Shown here: positions 11,808-20,794 of the stretch, piece by piece
How positions within the stretch are numbered: the stretch's first letter is position 1
Layout: each line of letters opens with the position of its first letter
DNA from: Tuctoria greenei
Taxonomy: Eukaryota; Streptophyta; Magnoliopsida; Poales; Poaceae
Assembly (NCBI GenBank): GCA_036927565.1
Contig: JAYESD010000009.1
Span: 24,519,601-24,583,600 of the forward strand
Direction: 5' to 3'
DNA: 64,000 nucleotides
Position numbers and translations under genes: made by a program
Notes under the pieces: model-generated
What the model was told of the DNA's origin: nothing
The model's input: the letters and a program-made list of their open reading frames with translations, nothing else
The model's database searches: none

Positions 11808-11910
11808 CTCAGGCGGATTTTAAGTATCGACCGGCTGAGAAGATTGTTACCTTAGTCGGATTTTACTCCTCGGACGGTTGGTTAGTAGTAACACCCATCT
11901 GAGATAAACA
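11808..11910. promoter_or_regulatory. Internal cluster of TNPA-box-like motifs between divergent promoters
   Basis: Contains TCTCAGGCGG, ACCGGCTGAGAAG, CTTAGTCGGA, TCGGACGGTTGG and CCATCTGAGATAA, close relatives of the terminal motifs TTATCACAGACGG/CCGCCTGTGATAA. It lies between the minus TATA at 11788 and the plus-strand transcript that starts near 11980, so it may act as a shared regulatory region. Confidence 0.5.
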
Positions 11911-12169
11911 TGGGACTGTGAAGATATTTACTTCTTCTTAATTAATATGTTTTCATTATAATTTGATGAACGCCTACATAAAGACCCCTCACCAACCGTG
12001 CGCGACCTTTCTTTTCCCCGAGGCGCGACCTTTCAATGCGCGGTAAACCAACTGCTCCATCTTCCACTCCGCGCGGCCTTAAAGACGCGCTATCGCTCAC
12101 AAGCGCATCGCTCACTTTGAATCCTCTTGTTTTATTCGTCTTCCTCCGCTCCGACGACCCAACACCACT

Positions 12170-12622
12170 ATGGCCGACCTTCCGCCGCCAAGCCCTCCGA
12201 GGGAGCCACCTTGCAAGAAACTATGTTGCAGCTCCCCCGAGAAGATCAACACCGAGCAGTGCCTCCTCATGGCGCGAGAGGCGTACAACAATATGTCTCG
12301 CGCCATGAGTGCCTTGGGGCTAGGTACCCTTCCAGAGTATACTGGAATGGGTACCATGGGCCACTACCTCTACGCCCTCACGGGGGTGGTTGATCGTCTC
12401 GATATTCTGTTCGCGACGATGGCCCAAGTTCTTGGCCCCGAGGGCCGTAGAACGCTGGTGGAGGCGACGGCTAGCATCCTCGGGGTTGCACCGCCGGTGC
12501 AGCCGGTGCAGCCAGTGCAGCCGGCACTGTATCCTGTTGCACCGGTGCCGGAGTCACCGCCGGAGGAGGAGGAGGAGGAGGAGGAGGAGGAGGAGGAGGA
12601 GGAGGAGGAGGAAGAGGAGTAG
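12170..12622 (+). CDS. Small unrecognised protein with a poly-glutamate tail, carried by the CACTA element
   Basis: 150 codons from ATG 12170. N-terminus Pro-rich with a basic/cysteine patch (MADLPPPSPPREPPCKKLCC). The middle is probably helical (LMAREAYNNMSRAMSALGLG, VVDRLDILFATMAQVLGPEG). Then come a VQPVQPVQP repeat, PESPP and an uninterrupted glutamate run encoded by a GAG microsatellite, ending TAG. A TATA-like CTACATAAAG near 11975 is followed by GACCCCTCACC, the same words that follow the TNPD TATA box (GGACCCCTCACC at 14937). AATGAATGAAATC downstream may serve polyadenylation. I do not recognise the family. The open frame and matched promoter argue that it is real. Inference: an acidic accessory or regulatory protein of the element. 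Confidence 0.55.
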   Translation: MADLPPPSPPREPPCKKLCCSSPEKINTEQCLLMAREAYNNMSRAMSALGLGTLPEYTGMGTMGHYLYALTGVVDRLDILFATMAQVLGPEGRRTLVEATASILGVAPPVQPVQPVQPALYPVAPVPESPPEEEEEEEEEEEEEEEEEEE

Positions 12623-12890
12623 GAGTAGGATTTAATTAGTTTTTCTTTTTGTTGTTTTTATTTGCTTCTGTTTTGTAAATATTGTTAATGAATGAAATCT
12701 ATCTTTGTTCATCTATGTGATTGAATATTACTTGTGTATCTTGTGTGTTCTTTTGTGAATATTGTGCATCTTGTGTGTTCTTTTGTGAGATGTGTGATTG
12801 AATATTGTTAATGAATGAGTATCTTGTGTGTTCTTCAACTGTGTGAATGAATGAATGTGTAGTGTGTTCATCGTTAATTAGAATTTCTCG
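12623..12890 (+). other. 3' untranslated region of the small acidic gene
   Basis: T-rich, with repeated TTGTGTGTTCTT and GAATGAATG words and several AATGAATGAAA-type possible polyadenylation signals. No coding frame is supportable. Confidence 0.4.
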
Positions 12891-12903
12891 TCTGAAAAGA
12901 AGG

Positions 12904-14820
12904 TTATCTCAATCGGCTGGTAAGAAATACCCGCCTGAGATAAATATATTTTCAGGCGGTTGGTAAGTACCAACCGCCTGTGAAGATATTTACTTCTTCT
13001 TAATTAATATTCTTGATTAAATGTGGTCCTTTAAAAGGCAAAAATCCACTTTCTTGTAATATTATTGATAAGTAAAGGTTACCATTAAATTTCACTTCAT
13101 AAATCCTTTGAAATTGGTCAGAACATAAAAAACATACAACAAATGCTATTTTTCATTTTTCTACCTTGATGAATATAATGTTTTTTTCATTTATTTTTTC
13201 AGTGGACATTTTTACTCATCATACCAACCTCTACGAATTTTTTCATATTTTCATAAATTTTTTTGAATCAATTTGTGTTCATAATTTGATGAATGCCTCA
13301 TATGAATATGAGCATTTAGTTAGAATGGTGGATAATTTGAAGTTTGACATGTTGGAATGCTTTTAAAAAAATTAAAAAATTCATACATGTATAAATTATA
13401 CAAATATGTTCATACCAACAATTTTGAGTGAAGGAACTTTTTTTTATGAGATACACAAATGTGAATAATATGTGAGTAGAAATTAACTTGATATTTACCA
13501 AAACATTACAATGTCAGCTATACAAGTTTTAAAAATATTTTATTCAGGTGGTAGATGTTAATTTTATACAAATGTAGAAGAAAGAATCATCGAATTTGGA
13601 CACAATTTGCAGAATCTAAACATGTTTGAGTATTTATATTGGAATCTAAATAAAAAAGAAGCAAGGGATAAGGAAACTGAAACAGTATCGGGCATTATCT
13701 CAGACGGTTGTTAAGTAATACCTGCCTGAGATAAATATATTTTCAGGCGGTTGGTAAGTACCAACCGCCTGTGAAGATATTTACTTCTTCTTAATTAATA
13801 TTCTTGATTAAATATGGTCCTTTAAAAGGCAAAAATCCACTTTCTTGTAATATTATTGATAAGTAAAGGTTACCATTAAATTTCACTTCATAAATCCTTT
13901 GAAATTGGTCAGAACATAAAAAACATACAACAAATGCTATTTTTCATTTTTCTATCTTGATGAATATAATGCTTTTTTCATTTATTTTTTACTGGACATT
14001 TTTACTCATCATACCAACCTCTACGAATTTTTTCATATTTTTTTAAGTTTTTTTGAATCAATGTGTGTTCATAATTTGATGAATGCCTCATATGTATATG
14101 AGCATTTAGTTAGAATGGTGGATAATTTGATGTTTGACATGTTGGAATGCTTTTAAAAAAATTAAAAAAATTCATACATGTATAAATTATACAAATATGT
14201 TCATACCAACAATTTTGAGTGAAGGAACTTTTTTTTATGAGATACACAAATGTGAATAATATGTGAGTAGAAATTAATTAGATATTTACCAAAACATTAC
14301 AATGTCAGCTATAGAAGTTTTAAAAATATTTTGTTCAGGTGGTAGATGTTAATTTTATACAAATGTAGAAGGAAGAATCGTCGAATTTGGACACAATTTG
14401 CAGAATCCAATCATGTTTGAGTATTTATATTGGAATCTAAATAAAAAAGAAGCAAGGGATAAGGAAAATGAAGAACAGTATCAGGCATTATTCCAAACGG
14501 TTGTTAAGTAATACCCGCCTGAGATAAATATATTTTCAGGCGGTTGTTATGTACCAACCGCCTGTGAAGATATTTACTTCTTCTTAATTAATATTCTTGA
14601 TTAAATGTGGTCCTTTAAAAGGCAAAAATCCACTTTCTTGTAATATTATTGATAAGTAAAGGATACCATTAAATTTCACTTCATAAATCCTTTGAAATTG
14701 GTCAGAACATAAAAAACATACAACAAATGCTATTTTTCATTTTTCTATCTTGATGAATATAATGCTTTTTTCATTTATTTTTTCAGTGGACATTTTTACT
14801 CATCATACCAACCTCTACGA
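12904..14820. repeat. Tandem triplication of a ~792-bp unit inside the CACTA element
   Basis: The word TTCAGGCGGTTG starts at 12951, 13742 and 14535, giving periods of 791 and 793 bp. Units 1 and 2 are complete and nearly identical over their length; unit 3 stops near 14820 after about 330 bp. Each unit carries the near-perfect palindrome AGGCGGTTGGTA-AG-TACCAACCGCCT, or a one-base variant in unit 3, followed by TGTGAAGATATTTACTTC and about 700 bp of AT-rich DNA without a conserved reading frame. Confidence 0.9.
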
Positions 14821-14936
14821 ACAGCCTGTGAAGATATTTACTTCTTAATTAATAAACATATTCTCAAGCGGTTGGTAAGTAAAACCCGCCTGCGATAAAG
14901 TTAAAAACCGCCTGTGAAAAACCGACGTCTATATAA
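14821..14936 (+). promoter_or_regulatory. TNPD promoter: TNPA-box-like motifs and TATA box
   Basis: Motifs AGCCTGTGAAGATA, AAGCGGTTGGTAAG, CCCGCCTGCGATAA and CCGCCTGTGAAAA are followed by CTATATAAGG (TATA at 14929-14936) and GACCCCTCACC. This is the same arrangement as at 11808-11990, so both plus-strand genes of the element share a promoter type. Confidence 0.6.
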
Positions 14937-14959
14937 GGACCCCTCACCGCAGTCAAAAT

Positions 14960-15592
14960 GCAACCCTGGAGAATTTATATCGACGCCGCAAGGCTGTTGA
15001 ATTTCCCCTGCGCCGCGCCGCCGCTCCGCCGCCCAGCCCATACTGCCGCGCTGCCGCTCAACCCCGCACCTCCACTTCTCCACCCAGCCGGCCCACCGTG
15101 CTGACGCCTCCCCACTGTGCTGACGCCTCTGCAAGGTAAATGTAGTTTCCTTACTTTTTCTTTGTATATTTTCATTAGCTGAGCTGTTAGTTTTGTGTGT
15201 TCTGGTATATGGATTCTGTCCTTTTGCATGTGTAAGGACTGTATGGATTGTGTTCTGGTATATTGATGTATGGACTATATGGATTGTTTCCTTTTTGTAC
15301 CTATTATGTGACATGAATATGATGTTTAATTAACAGATGCTATTGTAATATATATATAAGATGCATCTGGGCCTGTTTCCCGATATAACGGACCGGATCC
15401 CACCCAGACCTAGCCCATGCTGTTGGGCCTGTTTCCCCCTTTGACTCCGTCCGCCTCAAGACATCGCCCGTCACCTACATTAGTCGCCCTAATCATACTT
15501 GTTATGTCTCTGTAAATTCATTTTATAGAAGACCTTTAGAGAATATTTGTGGCCAAATTTTGTAAATCTAACAAAAATTCTATTATTGAAGC
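14960..15592 (+). other. 5' untranslated exon and intron of TNPD
   Basis: A GC-rich leader ends CTCTGCAAG with donor GTAAATG at 15136. The following T-rich DNA is intron-like and an acceptor precedes the ATG at 15593; its exact position cannot be chosen. The short frame starting MQPWRIYIDAARLL in the leader resembles no known domain. Confidence 0.45.
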
Positions 15593-18500
15593 ATGGACCG
15601 TCGAGCGTGGATGTAAAACATGCCAAGACCCGATCCTATGTACATTCTTAAAGTTGCAAATTTTATTGAAGCATCGAAGAGACATGCGAAGTTGCAAAAG
15701 ATAGATGACATATTATGTCCATGTATCGACTGCGAAAATAAGATTGCTTGGACGGATACTATAGTAATCCAATCTCATTTGGTGAAAAGAGGTTTCAAAA
15801 ATAACTAGACAATATGGACAGAGCATGGTGAGTTAGATACACATGATGTGGATAAAGATGATGAGAGAGGCTCAGATGATGATAATGTTCATATCGATGA
15901 TGGTAGTGACAATCAAGCTGGTGATGATGATGATGAGTTCGATTGTGAGGAGATGTTGGGTCACATTGAACCATATGTACTGACTTCTCTGGGAGCAAGC
16001 AAAGGTTTAAGTAAAATGGAGACATTGCAGAATGCGGCGACAGAGCTTTTATATGATGAATCAAACGGTTGTGATAAAGAGTTTACTACATTGCGTGCAG
16101 TCTTAGAACTACTAAAGTTGAAAGCTACGCACGGATGGTCCGATTGTAGTTTCTCTGATCTTTTGAATCTTCTGACAGAAATTCTTCCAAATCCAAATAA
16201 ACTGCCCAGAAGCACTTATAAAGCGAAGAAACTTCTTTGCCCGATGGCACTAGGTGTGACAAAAATACACGCTTGTGTGAACCATTGTATTCTGTATCGC
16301 AAAGAGCATGAGCTCGCAACTAGATGCCCCATTTGTGGTGTCAGTAGATACAAGAAGGACTACAATCACCAGTATGTTACCAACATGAAAAAGTCTCAGA
16401 AGAATAAGAAGTTTATTATTGGTCCTGAAGTTGACGATGACGATACTTCTGGCGATGCAGACGGGAAGAATAAGAGAAAAATTCCTGCATTGGTGATGTG
16501 GTACCTTCCGGTAATTGATCGCTTGAAGCATTTGTTCTCAAACCCTAGGGAGGCTGAACTTATGCGTTGGCATTCCGAGCAACACAAGAAGAATGAAAAA
16601 CATATACGACACCCTCGCGATGCAACACATTGGAAAAATTTTGATATTCAGTATCCAGAATTTGCGAAGGAAATCAGAAATGTGAGGTTTGCCTTGGGTA
16701 CAGATGGAATGAATCCGTTTGGTGAAAAAAGGAGCATACAGAGCACATGGCCCATGGTCTTAACTATGTACAACCTACCGACGTGGTTGTGTCACAAAAG
16801 GAAATATATCTTATTATCTGTTCTTATCCAAGGTCCGAAACAACCCGGCATCGAAATTGATGTGTTCTTGGAACCTTTAATGGAAGATATGGCGAAATTG
16901 TGGAATGAAGGGGTACGTACATGGGATGAGTACAAGCGGGAGTATTTCACGCTAAGAGCAATGATATTCGTTACTGTGCATGATTATCCCGGACTGTTTA
17001 CATTATCGGGACAAATGAAAGGGAAGAAAGGTTGTGTTAGGTGCGTGGATAGAACTGGATTTCTATACCTCACTTCATCCAGAAAGACGGTGTACATGAG
17101 ACATCGACGGTTCTTGACATATACACACAAGTATAGGAAGATGAAAGAACAATTTGATAACAAAATCAAAAAAAATATTGCATCGAAACCTTACAGTGGA
17201 AAACTTGTGTTTGAAATGGTCAAGAACATTCATATTGCTTTCGGTAAGGGAAAAAAGAGTAAACGAATTAAGAGAAAGATAAGTACATCTTCGGATGATA
17301 CAACTGACATGGCTTTCAAGAAACAATCAATTTTTTTCAAGTATCTTCCGTATTGGAAGAATCTGGAATTTTGCCAAAGTATTGATTTGATGCACGTTAC
17401 AAAGAATGTATTTGACAGCATCATTGGGACCTTGCTGGACATGCTGAGGAAAGCAAAGGACGAATTAAATTCACGTATGGACCTAGTAAATCTTGATTTG
17501 AGACCAGAGCTTCGTCCAGTAGAAAAGGCGAACGGGAAGCATTACCTTCCCCCAGCCCGCTACAACTTGACGCTAGAAGAGAAAAAAGCAATTTGCGAAT
17601 GCTTGCGTGGGATCAAAGTGCCCACAAGTTTCTCATCCAATATTCGCAAACTAGTCTCGATGAAAGACTTGTCTTTATTCGGTTATAATTCTCACGACTG
17701 TCACATGATGATGACAGTTTTCCTTGCCATTGCAATAAGAGTAATCAAACCTGAGTATATAAAAGTTGTGATCACACGTTTGTGTTACTTCTTCAATGCA
17801 GTATCGCAAAAGGTGATAGCACGTGAAGATTTAGACTATCTGAAAACATACATCGTCGAGACAATGTGCAAGCTTGAGATGTGTTTCCCACCATCCTTTT
17901 TTGATATGCAAGTACACCTAATCATACAACTTGTTGATCAGATAAAAGCATTGGGGACACTATATTTACATCATATGTTTTCGTTGGAGAGATATTTAGG
18001 AGTATTAAAAGGTTATGTGCGGAACCGTGCTCACCCAGAGGGTTCAATTATGGAAGGATACACCACTGAAGAAGTGATTGAGGGTTGCGCTGATTACATC
18101 AAAGATGGAAAATCGATAGGTGTGCCTATACCGGTACATGAGGGTAGACTACGTGGGAGAGGCAAAGTGGGTAAGAAAACTTTTATTGTTCAAGATTACA
18201 AGAATGTACACCGTGCACATTTTGGTGTACTACAACAGCTCGCAATAGCTGAGTCGTACATCGAGGAACACCAAATTGAGCTTCGTGATAAAAACCAAGA
18301 CCGCAAAGAGGACTGGATCATGAAAGAGCACAGAAGATGTTTCACTGAATGGTTAATGGACAAAAATATATCATATGGAAACACTATAGAAGAGGCAACA
18401 ATGAAGAAGTTAGCTTCTGGCCCATCTGCTTTGGTAACATCATGGCAAGCATATGACATCAATGGTTACACATTTTACACTAAAGAAAAAGACGGTAAGA

Positions 18501-18943
18501 GTGTTGCACAAAATAGTGGTGTTCGTATTGAGGCTTATGATTCACAAGGTCAGAAGACCACATACTTCGGGTTCATAGAGGAAATATGGGAACTCGATTA
18601 TGGCGAAAGAATGGTAATGCCCGTATTTAAGTGCCAATGGGTCAAACATCCTGATGGTTTGAAAGTGGACAATTACGGGCTGACACTGGTAGACTTGAAT
18701 AAAGTGGGTTACAAAGATGACATGTGGGTTCTCGCCGATAATGTTGCACAAGTTTTTTATGTTCAAGATCCAGAAACTGAGAAGTTGCACGTAGTTGTTT
18801 CTGGAAAGCAAAATATTGTTGGGGTTGATAATGTGGGAGATAATGAAGAGGAATATAATCAGTATGAAGAGATGTACCTTTTCACCGAACCAGAAAACAT
18901 CAAGCGCATAGAGAGAAGCATTAAAAAGAATTTGAAACCCTAA
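15593..18943 (+). pseudogene. TNPD transposase (Transposase family tnp2) of the CACTA element, two nonsense codons
   Basis: One uninterrupted frame phase from ATG 15593 (MDRRAWM) to TAA 18943, about 1,116 codons, broken only by TAA at 15614-15616 and TAG at 15806-15808. Domains: N-terminal transposase-associated domain (CPCIDCENK, then TIWTEHGELD); acidic linker; tnp2 core beginning at LPRSTYKAKKLLCPMALGVT with zinc-like CPICGVSRY; KGCVRCVDRTGF and FCQSIDLMHVTKNVFDSIIG; DUF4218 (LYLHHMFSLERYLGVLKGYV, AHPEGSIMEGY); C-terminal DUF4216 (WVKHPDGLKVDNYGLTLVDL). Length and order are normal for TNPD. A start at GTG 15848 would avoid both stops but drop the N-terminal domain. It would cut and join the element ends in the nucleus. 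No introns interrupt the coding part. Confidence 0.9.
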
Positions 18944-19130
18944 ATGCGAGAAGATGTCAATGCTGGAAAAAATGTATATAGCAATGCGAGATGATATATA
19001 TTGTATATATTTGTATCTTCTGAAATCAACTTAGAACAATGTTGGTATATGGATTGTGTCCTTTTGCATTTGTGTACATATGCGTTTGGACTCAATGATT
19101 TGGAAGTTTGGAAGTTTGGTCTTTCCGATA
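18944..19130 (+). other. Spacer between TNPD and the SUMO E2 gene
   Basis: AT-rich DNA with repeated TATATA words and no supportable gene. If the E2 gene had an upstream exon it should lie here, but no reading frame resembles the missing N-terminal helix of UBC9. Confidence 0.4.
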
Positions 19131-19940
19131 ATGATGTCTCGGGCGTGGCGCAAGAACCATCCCCATGTATGTACATATGGCACACCGGTCACATGGTTGT
19201 ATATACATATGTATCTGTAATGGACTGATGAACTTAACTGTAGTTTGTTTTTCCGTCTTGTTTGTTTTTGGTATTTTCAATTTCTCTGTGTAGGGTTTCT
19301 CTGTGAAGCCTGAATCAGGAGATTTATTGAAGTGGTAGTGCATCGTTCCCGGTTAAGAAGGGGTAAGTCATGAAGAACAAGCACAATATGAGTTTAACCA
19401 TCGTCCTCCTATTAATAAATTTCTTTTGCAGACTGAATGGGAAGATGGTTACTACCCCCTGACAATCTCCTTCTCTGAGGACTATCCCTTGGTGCCTCCA
19501 AGAGGCGCCTTTCCAATTGGGTTCTTCCACCCAAATGTCCATCGTTCGGGAGCACTCTGCATCGGGATTCTTGATCAAGAGACTGTAAGATAGACCTATT
19601 TTGTTCATGTAGTTATTACTTATAATTATTATCGAACTTATTTGAACTGGTTTCTTATATTGCTTAAATTATATTTTGTAGGGGTGGTGCAGTGCTTTTA
19701 CAATCAAAACTATACTACTTGAAGTTCAGCGTTTGCTGCATCAGCCAAATGTGTCTGATGTTGAAAATGATTGCTATAATCTACTTATCAAGGTTAGATG
19801 ACACTTTGACTTAGTGACCAATGTAGGTTATTCATTCCTCCTTCGACACTTGTTAATTTAAATAATGTCAATATTTTCAGGATCCAGCGGAATATAAGAG
19901 ACGTGTTCGGGGGCAAGCAGGACGATACAATTTAGATTGA
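19131..19940 (+). pseudogene. Captured SUMO-conjugating enzyme E2 (UBC9/SCE1-like), five exons, two nonsense codons in exon 2
   Basis: Exons: 19131-19166 (MMSRAWRKNHPH; donor GTATGT), 19294-19362 (GFSVKPESGDLLKW, CIVPG; donor GTAAGT), 19432-19584 (TEWEDGYYPLTISFSEDYP; donor GTAAGA), 19682-19792 (FTIKTILLEVQRLL; donor GTTAGA), 19881-19940 (DPAEYKRRVRGQ, stop TGA). Each acceptor ends TAG or CAG and every junction is phase 0. Hallmarks: HPN (19528-19536), catalytic Cys (19558-19560, SGALCIGIL), the RAWRKNHPHGF start block and KRRVRGQA end typical of SUMO E2s rather than ubiquitin E2s. It lacks about 15 N-terminal residues of the normal ~160. Stops TAG 19336-19338 and TAA 19354-19356 replace lysines usual in WKC and PGK. 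Exon 2 is 69 nt, so skipping it keeps frame. Known role: transfers SUMO to lysines. Activity here is doubtful. Confidence 0.88.
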
Positions 19941-20164
19941 TCGATGGGAGCTTCATCGTTGATCTACAATGAATGTAGCATGATTTTTGTTCAGTGTGTA
20001 AAGAAATTATCTTTGAACAATTGTAAAGCCTCTAATGGTGTATTATCACAATTAAGCCAGCCTCACTATTGATCGAGCATTTCCTATAATGCATTACTGT
20101 ACTAGTATCCGCTAGCTCATCTATGTTTTTTTCCTGATACAATTTTGCCTGCACGACTACATAC

Positions 20165-20760
20165 GGTTGTGATAATTGCAACTACATCCCTATAATTTCA
20201 ATGAAAACCACTTATAATAATTGAACAACTACATACGGTTCTTAAACAATGACCGCCACTGAAAATACATGATCTTCTCAGGCCGTTGTTAATCAAGAAC
20301 CGTCTATGAAGTTCATTGCATTACAGGCGGTTATTAATTAAGAACCGCCAATGAAGATCATGTATTTACTCAGACGGTTATTCCTTAAAATCCATCTGTG
20401 AAGTTCGTTGCATTACAGACGGTTATTAATTAAGAACCGCCAACGAAGATCATGTATTTACCCAGACGGTTGTTCCTTAAAATCCGTCTGTGAAGTTCAT
20501 TGCATTACAGACGGTTATTAATTAAGAACCGTCTATGAACATCATGTATTTACCCAGGCAGTTGTTTCTTAAAATCCGCCTGTGAAGTTCATTGCATTAT
20601 TGACGGTTCTTAAATAAGAACCGTCTGTGAAGATAATGTGTTTACCCAGGCGGTTGTTCTTTAAAATCCGTCTTTGTTGTTCTGTCATCACAGACGGTTA
20701 TTATATCATTCGTCATCACAGTCGCATATTTTTAAGGATCGTCTGTGTTTGAAAATTTGA
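20165..20760 (+). repeat. CACTA right subterminal repeat array
   Basis: Repeats of ATTACAGACGGTTATTAATT, AAGAACCGTCTATGAA, TTTACCCAGGCGGTTGTT and AAAATCCGTCTGTGAAGTTC in alternating orientation, about 60 bp apart. They share the CAGACGG/CCGTCTGTG core with the left array but use different linkers. Confidence 0.9.
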
Positions 20761-20775
20761 GGCGCCTATAAAAAT

Positions 20776-20791
20776 GCTTTTTGTAGTAGTG
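20776..20791 (-). repeat. CACTA right terminal inverted repeat
   Basis: Plus strand GCTTTTTGTAGTAGTG, followed by target duplication GGT (20792-20794) and resumption of the interrupted gag. Confidence 0.93.
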
Positions 20792-20794
20792 GGT

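Larger units (their letters stand above)
5343..20791 (+). mobile_element. Complete CACTA (En/Spm-like) DNA transposon carrying SUMO-pathway genes
   Basis: Left end CACTGCTACAATAAGC (5343) and right end, as reverse complement, CACTACTACAAAAAGC (20791) match at 14 of 16 positions. GGT flanks both ends (5340-5342, 20792-20794), the 3-bp target duplication of CACTA elements. Both ends carry arrays of subterminal repeats around CAGACGG/CCGTCTGTG. Contents: reverse-strand TNPA-like/Ulp1 gene, a small acidic-tail ORF, a triplicated 792-bp block, TNPD transposase, and an SCE1-like SUMO E2 gene. The two host sides are halves of one gag gene, so the boundaries are certain. The few inactivating changes suggest a relatively young insertion. 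Confidence 0.95.

Noticed and set aside
12390..12635. An Arg-rich ORF overlapping the acidic gene
   Set aside because: The arginine run is the other frame of the GAG microsatellite, and the ORF shares no promoter or start context.
13166..13366. A Phe-rich 66-codon ORF in the 792-bp repeat
   Set aside because: It is AT-rich, and the frame is not kept in the second and third repeat units.
19432..19940. The E2 as an ordinary ubiquitin-conjugating enzyme
   Set aside because: The RAWRKNHPHGF block, the PGxEG-TEWE junction and the short KRRVRGQA ending fit UBC9/SCE1 and not typical ubiquitin E2s.
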